NCBI GenBank assembly: GCA_028704555.1
Contig: JAQWFD010000002.1
Span: forward strand, 113,242-177,241
Source of the DNA: Desulfobacterales bacterium
GTDB lineage: Bacteria; Desulfobacterota; Desulfobacteria; Desulfobacterales; JAQWFD01
DNA length: 64,000 bases
Reading direction: 5' to 3'
Shown here one piece after another: positions 1-8,175 of this stretch. A program made the position numbers and the translations under genes. Below the pieces are notes generated by a model. It was given only the letters and a program-made list of their open reading frames with translations. It had not been told where the DNA came from and did no database searches. How positions within the stretch are numbered: the first letter of the stretch is position 1; every line of letters starts with the position of its first letter.

Positions 1-1454
1 CAGTCTGGGCAACCAATATTCCCTACTGGGTTGCATTGCAGTTCGCCACGGCCAAAATGGGAGCCATCCTGGTGACGGTCAATACCAATTATAAAATCAC
101 GGAACTTTCTTATCTGCTCAAACAATCGGATACCGAAAATCTGTTCATTATCGACGGATTTCGCGATACCGATTATGTTCAAACAGTTTACGACCTGGTG
201 CCGGAACTCAAAACCCAGGAACGGGGCCATCTGAAAAGCAAAAATTTTCCTTATCTCAAACGGGTATTTTTCCTCGGCCAGGAAAAGCACCGCGGCATGT
301 ATTCCCTTCCGGAAGTCATGGCCTTGAGCGCCATGACCAGCGATGAAGCCTACCAGAGCCGACAGGCGCAGATTGATTGCCATGATGTGGTCAACATGCA
401 ATACACCTCCGGAACGACAGGCTTCCCGAAAGGCGTCATGCTGACTCACTATAATGTCGCCAACAATGGCTTCTGGATCGGCGAGAATCAAAAATTCACG
501 TCAAACGACAGGGTGTGCATTCCCGTCCCGCTGTTCCACTGTTTCGGCTGTGTGCTGGGAAGCACCGCCGCGGTCAGCCATGGCAGCACCATGGTGATTC
601 TGGAAGGCTATGATCCGGTCATGGTCATGTCATCCATCGAACAGGAGCGCTGCACGGCCGTTTACGGGGTGCCGACCATGTTTATCGCCATTCTGGAACA
701 TCCGCTTTTCAGCAAGTTTGATTTCAGCACGCTTCGAACCGGCATCATGGCCGGCTCCCCCTGCCCCATCGAAATCATGAAGGCGGTAGCTGAAAAAATG
801 AACGCCCGGGAAATAACGATTGTATACGGCCTGACCGAATCATCCCCCGGAATTACACAGAGCAAAACCACCGATTCTCTGGAATTGAGAGTCCGCACGG
901 TGGGCCGCCCCATGCCCGAAATCGAGGTGAAACTCGTTGACCCCGAAACCAACGAAGAGGTACCGGCAGGTCAGGTCGGCGAAATCTGCTGCAGGGGATA
1001 CAATGTCATGAAAGGCTACTACAACATGCCCGAAGAAACCGCCAAAGCCATAGATAAAGACGGATGGCTGCATTCCGGCGATCTGGGCGTCATGGGTGAA
1101 GACAGTTATATTTCCATCACGGGCCGCCATAAAGACATGATCATCCGGGGAGGTGAAAACATTTCACCACGGGAAATCGAGGAATTTATCTATCAAATGA
1201 AAGGGGTTGCGGATGTACAGGTGGCAGGTGTCCCCAGTAAAAAATTCGGGGAAGAGGTCGGCGCCTTTATCATCCCTAAAAAAGGATTCGATCTGACCGA
1301 AAGCGATATAAAAGACTTCTGTCGAGGCAAGATCAGCCGGTACAAAATCCCAAAATATATTGTCTTTGTCGAGTCATACCCACTGACCGCAAGCGGCAAG
1401 GTTCAAAAATACCAGTTGAGGCAGATGGGCGGCCGGCTTTTTCCGGAGGCTTAA
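1..1454 (+). CDS. AMP-forming acyl-CoA synthetase (5' end outside window)
   Basis: The reading frame is already open at base 3 and reads into the window with residues typical of the N-terminal half of fatty-acyl-CoA synthetases, so the true start lies upstream; the TTG at 36 is not the start. The enzyme activates a carboxylic acid with ATP to an acyl-adenylate and passes it to CoA. Visible ANL-superfamily motifs are [11 protein letters not shown] (about 402-434), YGLTESSPG (about 823), GWLHSGDLG (about 1066), the hinge region [18 protein letters not shown] (about 1120), and the C-terminal [10 protein letters not shown] with the adenylation lysine. The gene ends with TAA. Substrate chain length cannot be read from sequence. 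The family is secure; medium/long-chain fatty acid is the likely substrate by overall resemblance. Confidence 0.93.
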   Translation, partial: VWATNIPYWVALQFATAKMGAILVTVNTNYKITELSYLLKQSDTENLFIIDGFRDTDYVQTVYDLVPELKTQERGHLKSKNFPYLKRVFFLGQEKHRGMYSLPEVMALSAMTSDEAYQSRQAQIDCHDVVNMQYTSGTTGFPKGVMLTHYNVANNGFWIGENQKFTSNDRVCIPVPLFHCFGCVLGSTAAVSHGSTMVILEGYDPVMVMSSIEQERCTAVYGVPTMFIAILEHPLFSKFDFSTLRTGIMAGSPCPIEIMKAVAEKMNAREITIVYGLTESSPGITQSKTTDSLELRVRTVGRPMPEIEVKLVDPETNEEVPAGQVGEICCRGYNVMKGYYNMPEETAKAIDKDGWLHSGDLGVMGEDSYISITGRHKDMIIRGGENISPREIEEFIYQMKGVADVQVAGVPSKKFGEEVGAFIIPKKGFDLTESDIKDFCRGKISRYKIPKYIVFVESYPLTASGKVQKYQLRQMGGRLFPEA

Positions 1455-1479
1455 AATTACATTGTTCGAAACGGGAAAA

Positions 1480-1572
1480 TTCACCGCAGAGGCGCAGAGG
1501 ATGGAGATTGAAACGGGCCTGCTGATCAACTTCAAGCAACTGATCGACGGAATTCAGCGTTTAACGCTCTGA
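1480..1572 (+). pseudogene. remnant of a GxxExxY-type (PD-(D/E)XK) small protein gene
   Basis: The 349 bp between the acyl-CoA synthetase and the convergent HD-GYP gene hold no intact gene. One frame reads FTAEAQRMEIETGLL...INFKQLIDGIQRLTL-stop. The start resembles the N-terminus (TEAQR...) and the end resembles the C-terminus (GLLINF...) of GxxExxY proteins, with the middle missing. I take it as an internally deleted relic. The first ~22 bp (ACCGCAGAGGCG core) recur at 4458-4480. Family assignment is from memory of the motif. Confidence 0.4.
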
Positions 1573-1630
1573 TTCTCTGTGAACTCTGTGGTAAAAAGCA
1601 TGACAATGGCCATGAAACAGACCGATCTTC

Positions 1631-1681
1631 GGGGCCGTTACGAAATAACCATTACATTTCTAACCATTTCGTTACGGCCCC
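1631..1681. repeat. perfect 16-bp inverted repeat between convergent genes
   Basis: GGGGCCGTTACGAAAT at 1631-1646 is exactly mirrored at 1666-1681, with a 19-nt loop. It lies between two convergent genes and could form a strong hairpin on either strand. No clear T-run follows the stem, so it may be a small palindromic (REP-like) element rather than a simple terminator. Confidence 0.6.
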
Positions 1682-1803
1682 TTATGCTCAGTCTCTTCCA
1701 TAATGACCTTTCCAGACCGTTAGAGCCGTTTCTTCATCGTCAATTGAACCGAGTACTAATGGGGTATGCTCCTTTTTGATCATATACATCTTACAATATT
1801 TTG

Positions 1804-3912
1804 TTAACCGAGCATCTGATAACCCTTCTCGTTGAATAGTTTCAGACAGGCATTGACCGCATCTGCGTCATAAAGCTTTCCCTTATTGTTCTCGATCTCT
1901 GCCAGCGCCGCATTTAATCCGATAGCAGGTCGGTAAGGTCGATGCGAAGCCATGGCTTCCACCACGTCGGCTACAGCCAGTATCCGGGCCTCGATGAGAA
2001 TTTCTTCCCCCTTCAGATGTCTCGGGTAGCCGGAACCATCCATCCGCTCATGATGCTGATAGACGATCTCCGCCAACGGCCAGGGAGACTCCACATCCTT
2101 CAGCATCTCGAATCCTTTGCCGGCATGTTCTTTAATCAGGGCAAACTCGAGCGCTTTCAGTTTTATTGGTTTTGACAAGATTTCCGCCGGAACGGACATT
2201 TTCCCGATGTCATGAATGCTACCCGCCATGCGGATGCCTTCAATTCTCTCCCGGGGAAGTCCCATTTCTGTGGCAATAGCGCGGGCAAGATCGGCCGACC
2301 GGTTCTGGTGACCGGCCGTATAGGGATCTCTTGTTTCCACAGCCGCTACCATGACCTGAATGGTGGTGCCAATGGCTTTCCTGAGACTTTCGAGGCTCCG
2401 CAGAAGTTTCTCCTCCACCCGCTTACGTTCGGTGATGTCAATTATAATACCCTGGTAATGGGTTACCGATCCGTCAGGCCCGCGCCTCACCCATGTCCTG
2501 CTGTCAATCCAGCGCATCTCCCCGGATTTTGTAAAAATTCGGTATTCCTGAGTAAACTCGGATCTGCCTTCATAGGAATACTGCTCAACTTCGGCGCCTA
2601 CCCTTGGGAGATCATCGGGGTGGACAATGGAGGCAAACGCAATCCTGCCGCTTGTAAAGTCATCAGGGGTGTAACCATAGCATGTGAGATTGTCTGAAAC
2701 ATATTCCACCGGCCATCCCGGTGCGGCTTTCCACAGCCAGGCAATTGCCGAGCTGTGGTTGATAATAAATTCCAGTTCCTGCCTCTTGACAAAAGCAGCC
2801 TGCAGCGCCTGCTGTGCCTGCTTGTGCTCGGTAATGTCGCGGATACACTCGATAGCGCCGACAAGTCGTCCCTCGGAGTCGTGAAGCGGCGAGGCCTTGG
2901 CCCAGACGAATGCCCCTTTGCCGCCATAAAGGGCGGGACAGAATACCTCTATGACGAGATTATAGCCTTCTCTTTGCAGAATGGGGTACTTTGCGGCAAC
3001 TTCGTGCTCAGATTCCCAGAAAAGATCCATGAGCTGCGGCCGGGCCACCCCGTAAAAGGGGAGTGTATAGGCATGGTCTCCCTTGCCGATCATTTCCTGA
3101 GCAGGGATGCCCGTCATCTCCTCGATCGCCCGGTTCCATATGATGATCCGCCTGTCTTTATCGATGGCCAGGGTCGCATCCGGAAGGAATTCGATGATGT
3201 CGGACAGACGCTGTTCACCCTCGCGCCGGGCAGCTTCTTCAATTTTGCGCTCGGTAATGTCATTGTACAGGACCTGAAATTGCGGCTCGCCGTTCCATAA
3301 GCTTTCCTTGCGGAAGACCTGGAGGTTGAGAACTTCTCCGCCTTTTCGAACGATGCTGATCTCATAGTCGGAGGGTACAAACTCGCCCCGCTGCCTTTTC
3401 CCACGCCTGAGAAGATACCCGGCGTAGCTCTCCGGGGTATAGCGTTCTTTTGCAGAGGTTTTCTTAAATTCCTCAATGCCTTTGTAACCATACATATCCA
3501 GAAGGGTCTGGTTGACATAAATCGTTTCACCCGCTTCAGAGACAATGCGAGCGCCCAGCGGAGAATGATCGAGAAAACAATGGAAATTCTCTTCAGTCTT
3601 TTTCAGCGCCTCTTCCGCCTGCCTTTTTCCCTGTCTGACCTCGGCTTCTTTGAGTTCCCGCTCGATGGCGGGGATAAGACAGGAGCGCTTATCCTTCATC
3701 ACATAGCCGTGGGCGCCCTGTTTGATGCAGGCAACCGCCGGCTCTTCGCCGATCCGGCCGGAAAGGACGATGCAGGAGAGATCAATCCCGGATTCTTCCG
3801 TTTCCACCCTTTCAAACAGAACCTCGTAACCGCCATCCTTTAGACATTCCATTATCAGGAGGGCGTCGTCTTCCCTGTTCTCTACCAGCAATAGATGAAT
3901 CAGCTTTCCCAT
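1804..3912 (-). CDS. PAS-PAS-PAS-HD-GYP regulator with degenerate receiver domain
   Basis: A 702-residue probable c-di-GMP phosphodiesterase. Order: a short receiver-like region (1-90), three PAS/PAC units (about 105-225, 230-370, 380-500; each ends with a DITE-type PAC motif), then an HD-GYP domain (about 520-700) with HDIGK and HHERMDGSGYP, the metal-binding and GYP signatures. HD-GYP domains hydrolyse c-di-GMP. The receiver keeps the N-terminal acidic cluster (ENREDD), the IVLSGRIGEE segment and the K of YVMKDK, but the stretch that should hold the phospho-acceptor Asp (beta-3) is missing: the ETEESG segment runs straight into the beta-4 region. Control is therefore probably through the PAS domains. 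A GGAAGGG ribosome site precedes the ATG. Confidence 0.9.
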   Translation of the reverse strand: MGKLIHLLLVENREDDALLIMECLKDGGYEVLFERVETEESGIDLSCIVLSGRIGEEPAVACIKQGAHGYVMKDKRSCLIPAIERELKEAEVRQGKRQAEEALKKTEENFHCFLDHSPLGARIVSEAGETIYVNQTLLDMYGYKGIEEFKKTSAKERYTPESYAGYLLRRGKRQRGEFVPSDYEISIVRKGGEVLNLQVFRKESLWNGEPQFQVLYNDITERKIEEAARREGEQRLSDIIEFLPDATLAIDKDRRIIIWNRAIEEMTGIPAQEMIGKGDHAYTLPFYGVARPQLMDLFWESEHEVAAKYPILQREGYNLVIEVFCPALYGGKGAFVWAKASPLHDSEGRLVGAIECIRDITEHKQAQQALQAAFVKRQELEFIINHSSAIAWLWKAAPGWPVEYVSDNLTCYGYTPDDFTSGRIAFASIVHPDDLPRVGAEVEQYSYEGRSEFTQEYRIFTKSGEMRWIDSRTWVRRGPDGSVTHYQGIIIDITERKRVEEKLLRSLESLRKAIGTTIQVMVAAVETRDPYTAGHQNRSADLARAIATEMGLPRERIEGIRMAGSIHDIGKMSVPAEILSKPIKLKALEFALIKEHAGKGFEMLKDVESPWPLAEIVYQHHERMDGSGYPRHLKGEEILIEARILAVADVVEAMASHRPYRPAIGLNAALAEIENNKGKLYDADAVNACLKLFNEKGYQMLG

Positions 3913-4037
3913 CCCTTCCCTCTCTCAAATATTTTCTGATTATAACGAATTATAAGGAGTGATAAAGAACTGGACAAAGCCAAGCCTTTCGCATGTGGCT
4001 GAATTGACAGGTTTAGCCTTAAAAAGCAAAATGACCC

Positions 4038-4502
4038 ATGACGAATCCGGATTCAATATCAACTCTCCGTAAAGACAGTACAATTGTTTTGCCTTTTGAT
4101 CAAGACTATTATCCTGAAATAGTTGCAGACTCTGTTGCATTCAGAGCTGAGCTTGATCATTTTATAGACCTTTACCCCGAGTTGTTTCCTTCTCAAATCA
4201 AAGCCGGATATCGAATGAAAGCCGAACGATATTCAAAAAGGCTTTCACTATGCATTCGCAGAATCGAAATCACTGGTTCTTATTATAGCGCCCGGCCTGG
4301 TTTCATCATGCCGTATATGACAGCAATAACCGAAAAATTTGAGAAGGCCCTGTTTTTACCAAAATTCGATGTATCCTTTTGGGCGATCGCTTATGTCTTC
4401 GGCAAAGATGTCATGCACTGGTATCGGCTTGAGAATTGCCTTGGTCGAAACAAAAAAAATCACCGCAGAGGCGAAGAGAGTGGTAAAAAGAAAGACATTT
4501 GA
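4038..4502 (+). pseudogene. 5' fragment of a transposase gene
   Basis: Reads MTNPDSISTLRKDSTI... and continues through SYYSARPGFIMPYMTA and VSFWAIAYVFGKDVMHWYRLE. This resembles the first ~130 residues of a transposase family common in deltaproteobacteria, from memory. The similarity stops at about residue 135 (CLGR), where the sequence switches to the ACCGCAGAGGCG repeat also seen at 1481, and the frame ends soon after. No DDE catalytic core follows, so this is a truncated relic. Confidence 0.45.
4458..4480. repeat. second copy of the ACCGCAGAGGCG dispersed repeat
   Basis: Matches the start of the 1480-1572 relic, allowing for small differences. Here it forms the 3' breakpoint of the transposase fragment, suggesting that both were joined by insertion or deletion at this repeat. 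Confidence 0.45.
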
Positions 4503-4618
4503 ACAAGCCCCTTGCAGCGGATTTTTTTTTATAATCATAGGACTTGCGTCAGTCATTTGGGCGTGATAATTCAATACCTGAATCGCAACGGACATCTTTA
4601 AGAAAGAGGGACTATGCA

Positions 4619-4915
4619 ATGGCAGTTCAGCAGTTCAGCATTACCCAGGACGCCGATGGAACCTTTCGTTTTAAAGGTGAAGTGACTATCCATAATATCG
4701 AATATTTGAAAGGTTTTTTAGATACCACATCTGCCAGGTCAAAAAAAATAACTCTCGACATGGCGGATGTTTCATATGTCGATACGGCATCACTTCAACT
4801 GCTGATAGCATTCAGAAAAAGTCAGAAAGCGAAAGCTAAATTTGAAATCCGGAACGTTTCCAGGGAATTAAATACCCTATTGGAGATCAGCGGCCTTAAA
4901 AAATTTCTTCTGTGA
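4619..4915 (+). CDS. STAS-domain protein (anti-sigma-factor-antagonist type)
   Basis: A 98-residue single STAS domain. The beta strand ITLDMADVSYVDTASL carries the usual switch region, but the central residue is T-A-S rather than the classic D-S-S/G: phosphorylation would have to use the Thr or Ser. Start chosen at ATG 4619 because AAGAGG lies 8-10 nt upstream; longer starts have no ribosome site. It precedes cheY and cheA and probably is the first gene of the chemosensory operon. Small STAS proteins in such operons usually take part in partner switching or receive signals from response regulators; the partner is not evident here. Confidence 0.8.
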   Translation: MAVQQFSITQDADGTFRFKGEVTIHNIEYLKGFLDTTSARSKKITLDMADVSYVDTASLQLLIAFRKSQKAKAKFEIRNVSRELNTLLEISGLKKFLL

Positions 4916-5017
4916 CAATCCAGCTGACTTGCATAAGATGCGGTTTACAAAAAATACTGATTACGATCTGACAATGATTTAAAACACTTAATTATCAGGA
5001 AGCCCCGGGGGAATACA

Positions 5018-5389
5018 GTGAAACACATCATGATAGTCGATGATTCTCCGACCATTCGCGCATCTGTCTCATTCTGTGCTCAAAATGCCGGATACACGGT
5101 TACCGAAGCAGCCGATGGCCAGGATGCACTGGATAAAATAGCGCTCATGGAACAGGACGGATTGATTCCTTCTCTGATCATAACCGATGTCAATATGCCC
5201 AGGATGGATGGAATCACCTTCATAAAAAATATTAAAAAAAGCGATTTTCGCTATATTCCCATTCTTGTTCTGACAACCGAGTCTGAAGAAGCCATGATTG
5301 AAAAAGGCAGGGCATCAGGGGCATCCGGATGGCTGATGAAACCGTTTCAACCCGAACAGTTGCTGTGGGCAATTAAAAAGCTGGTGTAG
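5018..5389 (+). CDS. cheY: CheY-like single-domain response regulator
   Basis: A 123-residue stand-alone receiver. It has the acidic pair D8/D9 (MIVDDSP), phospho-acceptor D57 (IITDVNMP), T86/T87 and K108 (LMKPF), so it is complete. The start is GTG at 5018 with GGGGGA just upstream; the next in-frame Met would delete the acidic pair. It is 5 nt from the cheA start and is the obvious phosphate acceptor for that kinase. It could act on the flagellar motor or on another output; the sequence does not decide. Confidence 0.9.
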   Translation: MKHIMIVDDSPTIRASVSFCAQNAGYTVTEAADGQDALDKIALMEQDGLIPSLIITDVNMPRMDGITFIKNIKKSDFRYIPILVLTTESEEAMIEKGRASGASGWLMKPFQPEQLLWAIKKLV

Positions 5390-5394
5390 ACTCA

Positions 5395-7590
5395 ATGAAT
5401 GATACGGACGAGACCCTGCAAATTTTCTTTGCTGAAGCTGAAGATCTGTTTAAAATCGCTGAAGAAAGTCTGCTCAGATTAGAAGATTCCCCCGGACCCG
5501 GACCTGACGTTGAAGAACTTTTCCGGGCGCTTCACACCTTGAAAAGCGGCTCTGCCATGGTCGGTTTCGAGACTGTTTCCGAATGTGCTCATCTGATTGA
5601 AAATTTACTGGACCGCATCCGAAACAATGAGCTGACGATCTCAAAGCCTCTGATATCCTTTCTTTTGAAAGGGGTGGATTTAATTCGTGAAATGGTCGAC
5701 CGCAGTGCCGAAGGCAGGCCCGCAGCTTCGCCTGAGACCATCACGGACTTTAAAAATCAGCTGAGCCGCTTTCCGGGCAATGACGCAATCCCGGACCCGG
5801 AAACATCTCCCCCGCAAGAGACGGGCCCAGCCCCTTACGCCGCACCTTCAAAAAAAAATCTCCCGGCAAAGTCGGCAGCCCCCGCTCCCACAGCAGACCG
5901 GCCATCGGACAGCTGCCGCTATTACCGGATCAATCTTCAATTCAAAAGAAACTTTTTCGACTGTGGCCAGGACCCGCTGATTCTCCTCCGCAATCTCGGC
6001 GATCTGGGAGATACGATCGAAATCGTTGCCGATATTTCCCAAATCCCCCGATACGATGATCTCATTCCCTGTGAGCTGTATATCATATGGAAGCTGGTAC
6101 TGAAAACAACGGCCCCGCAAAGTGAACTCGAAGATATTTTCATATTTGTCCGGAGTGAAAACCGGATTGATATCGATGATATTACAAACCATTACCAGAA
6201 CGATGTGGATCTTCAGGCGGCCAATTTGACCATTGGCGAGGCGCTTGTTGAAAAAGAGGGCATATCCCGGCAGGATATCAAACAAGCCCTCCGCAAGCAG
6301 AAAAAAATCGGGGAAATTCTGATCGAAGATGGCAAAATTGACGAAAAAACGCTGGATAAAATCGTCGCTCTTCAGGAAAAAAGCCGCTCGGCATACCGTA
6401 AAACTAGTATCCGGATCGATGTCAATAAAATCAATTACCTGGTAAACCTTGCGGAAGAAATCGGTATCGGTCTGTCAAAACTTGAGAAGCTGCTGTACGA
6501 GCCTGGCCATGTCAACCTGAATGATATCGAGCAGGAACTGGAAAATCTGACCAAGGTGAATCAGGAATTTCAACAACGGGTTACCAACGTCAGGATGTTT
6601 CCCCTTGAAGGCACCTTCACCCGATATCTGCGCCTGGCCAGAGATACAGCATGCGAGCAGAACAAACAGATTAAAGTCGTTCTTTCCGGCGTTGATACCG
6701 AGCTGGATAAAGAAATCATCGAATACATTACCGATCCACTCAAGCATATTGTCCGAAACTGCGTAGATCACGGGATTGAACCGCCGGAAGAACGAATCGC
6801 CGCCGGCAAACCGCCGGAAGGCCGTCTGGACTTCCGGGCCTACCAGAGAAGCGGAAAAATTTACGTGGAGATCAGTGATGACGGCCGGGGACTCAACGTT
6901 GAAAAAATCCGTCAGCGTGCCATTGAACAGGGGCTCATTACGGCGAAACAACCCCTGGATAACGATGCGCTCCTAGAATGTATCTGCCGACCCGGATTTT
7001 CAACCGCCTCTTCAGTCACGCCAATGTCGGGTAGAGGCGTAGGACTGGACGTGGTCAAAACCCAGGTGGAACGGCTCGGGGGAATCCTCAGGGTCAACAC
7101 GCAGCCCGCAAAAGGCACCACCTTTACCCTGGCACTTCCCCTGACCTATGCGCTGACCCATTCGCTGCACCTGATATGCCGTGAGCGATCGTTTCTGATT
7201 CCTATCTGGGGGGTCGTCGCCACCGAACGGTTCAATCCTGCCCGGATAAAAACGTTCGGGGCCGATGAAACCCTGTATAAATTCAGAGAGAACTATATCC
7301 CCCTGATGGACATACCCCAATTTTTCGATTTAACCAGAAAAAATACCCCCCTGTCAGGCAACATACTGGTATTTATCGATACCGGAAAAAAGCAGTTCGC
7401 GCTTATCGTCGATGATGTACTCGATCCACATCAGGTAGTCGTTAAAACCCTTGAAACCAATTACCGGAGCGTTCAAGGCGTCTCAGGTGCCACCATACTG
7501 AGTGATGGTTCTGTGGCGCTGGTTTTAGATCTCTTGGGACTTGAAGAAATGTTCTTTAAACAACCTTCTTATTCAGGGAGTGAGACATGA
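5395..7590 (+). CDS. cheA: CheA-type histidine kinase
   Basis: A 731-residue chemotaxis kinase. An N-terminal Hpt domain has the phosphorylatable His47 in ALHTLKSGSAMVGF. A proline-rich linker (about 135-175) follows, then an unusual middle segment (about 175-335) in place of a standard P2. Part of that segment (IGEALVEKEGISRQDIKQAL, then KIGEILIEDGKID) resembles the MshEN/T2SSE N-terminal c-di-GMP-binding type repeat. Dimerisation helices (about 340-410), the HATPase (VRNCVDHGIEPPEER; GRGLNVEKI; MSGRGVGLDVVK) and a C-terminal CheW-like domain complete it. The gene starts 5 nt after cheY and overlaps the next gene at ATGATG, so translation is probably coupled. The kinase looks intact. Confidence 0.93.
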   Translation: MNDTDETLQIFFAEAEDLFKIAEESLLRLEDSPGPGPDVEELFRALHTLKSGSAMVGFETVSECAHLIENLLDRIRNNELTISKPLISFLLKGVDLIREMVDRSAEGRPAASPETITDFKNQLSRFPGNDAIPDPETSPPQETGPAPYAAPSKKNLPAKSAAPAPTADRPSDSCRYYRINLQFKRNFFDCGQDPLILLRNLGDLGDTIEIVADISQIPRYDDLIPCELYIIWKLVLKTTAPQSELEDIFIFVRSENRIDIDDITNHYQNDVDLQAANLTIGEALVEKEGISRQDIKQALRKQKKIGEILIEDGKIDEKTLDKIVALQEKSRSAYRKTSIRIDVNKINYLVNLAEEIGIGLSKLEKLLYEPGHVNLNDIEQELENLTKVNQEFQQRVTNVRMFPLEGTFTRYLRLARDTACEQNKQIKVVLSGVDTELDKEIIEYITDPLKHIVRNCVDHGIEPPEERIAAGKPPEGRLDFRAYQRSGKIYVEISDDGRGLNVEKIRQRAIEQGLITAKQPLDNDALLECICRPGFSTASSVTPMSGRGVGLDVVKTQVERLGGILRVNTQPAKGTTFTLALPLTYALTHSLHLICRERSFLIPIWGVVATERFNPARIKTFGADETLYKFRENYIPLMDIPQFFDLTRKNTPLSGNILVFIDTGKKQFALIVDDVLDPHQVVVKTLETNYRSVQGVSGATILSDGSVALVLDLLGLEEMFFKQPSYSGSET

Positions 7591-8159
7591 TGATCATAAA
7601 ATGGCTGGTCTTTTTATTGAACAGGTGCGATCAGAATGCGGCCATGCCGGAACATTGGAGGCGTGAAGGAACGCTTGCCGATGTGTTACCCATTAAAAAA
7701 TTCCTGTCCGTAACCGTGGTAAGCATCTGTCTGACCGGGGTATCGTTTCCCGCTTACGCTCAACAGGCGATCGACAATGGCTATGTCGGATCTACATCAT
7801 GTCAGCCCTGTCACAAAGCACAGTATGAAAATTTTCAAACCTATGCCCGGAAGAGCAAATCGTTTGACAGTGTGCGAAAAATGTCAAATGGGCTGACCCC
7901 CGATGAGATCAAGAATTGCTACACGTGTCACTGTACCGGCTTTGGAAAAGCCGGCGGGTTTATCAGCGAAGACAAAACCCCGGAACTCAAGGACGCCGGA
8001 TGCGAGGTCTGTCATGGGCCGGGTCAGCGACATATTAAAACCCGGAACCCCGATCACATTTTAAAAGAGGTGACGATTCAAATATGCCAGGAATGTCATA
8101 CCGAAGACAGGGTAACATCTTTTCGATACACACCGGTAATTCATGCAGGGTGCCATTAA
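7587..8159 (+). CDS. periplasmic tetraheme cytochrome c within the chemosensory operon
   Basis: A 190-residue protein with four CxxCH heme-c motifs: CQPCH (72-76), CYTCH (111-115), CEVCH (139-143) and CQECH (167-171). A signal peptide lies at about 35-60 ([13 protein letters not shown], then AYAQ). The N-terminus is longer than usual, so the true start may be ATG 7644 or a later codon; 7587 is kept because it overlaps the cheA stop. It is similar in motif spacing to the cytochrome c554/c-prime family (PF13435), as I recall it. The gene sits between cheA and a chemoreceptor that itself has a heme-c motif, so it may pass electrons to or report redox state to that receptor; this is inference. 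Confidence 0.85.
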   Translation: MMIIKWLVFLLNRCDQNAAMPEHWRREGTLADVLPIKKFLSVTVVSICLTGVSFPAYAQQAIDNGYVGSTSCQPCHKAQYENFQTYARKSKSFDSVRKMSNGLTPDEIKNCYTCHCTGFGKAGGFISEDKTPELKDAGCEVCHGPGQRHIKTRNPDHILKEVTIQICQECHTEDRVTSFRYTPVIHAGCH

Positions 8160-8175
8160 ACGGGAGGGTGCACGG

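Noticed and set aside
36..38. TTG at 36 as the start of the acyl-CoA synthetase
   Set aside because: The frame is open back to base 3 and carries conserved family residues before it.
3940..4140. Minus-strand frame opposite the transposase fragment
   Set aside because: No ribosome site and no family features; it mirrors the plus-strand relic.
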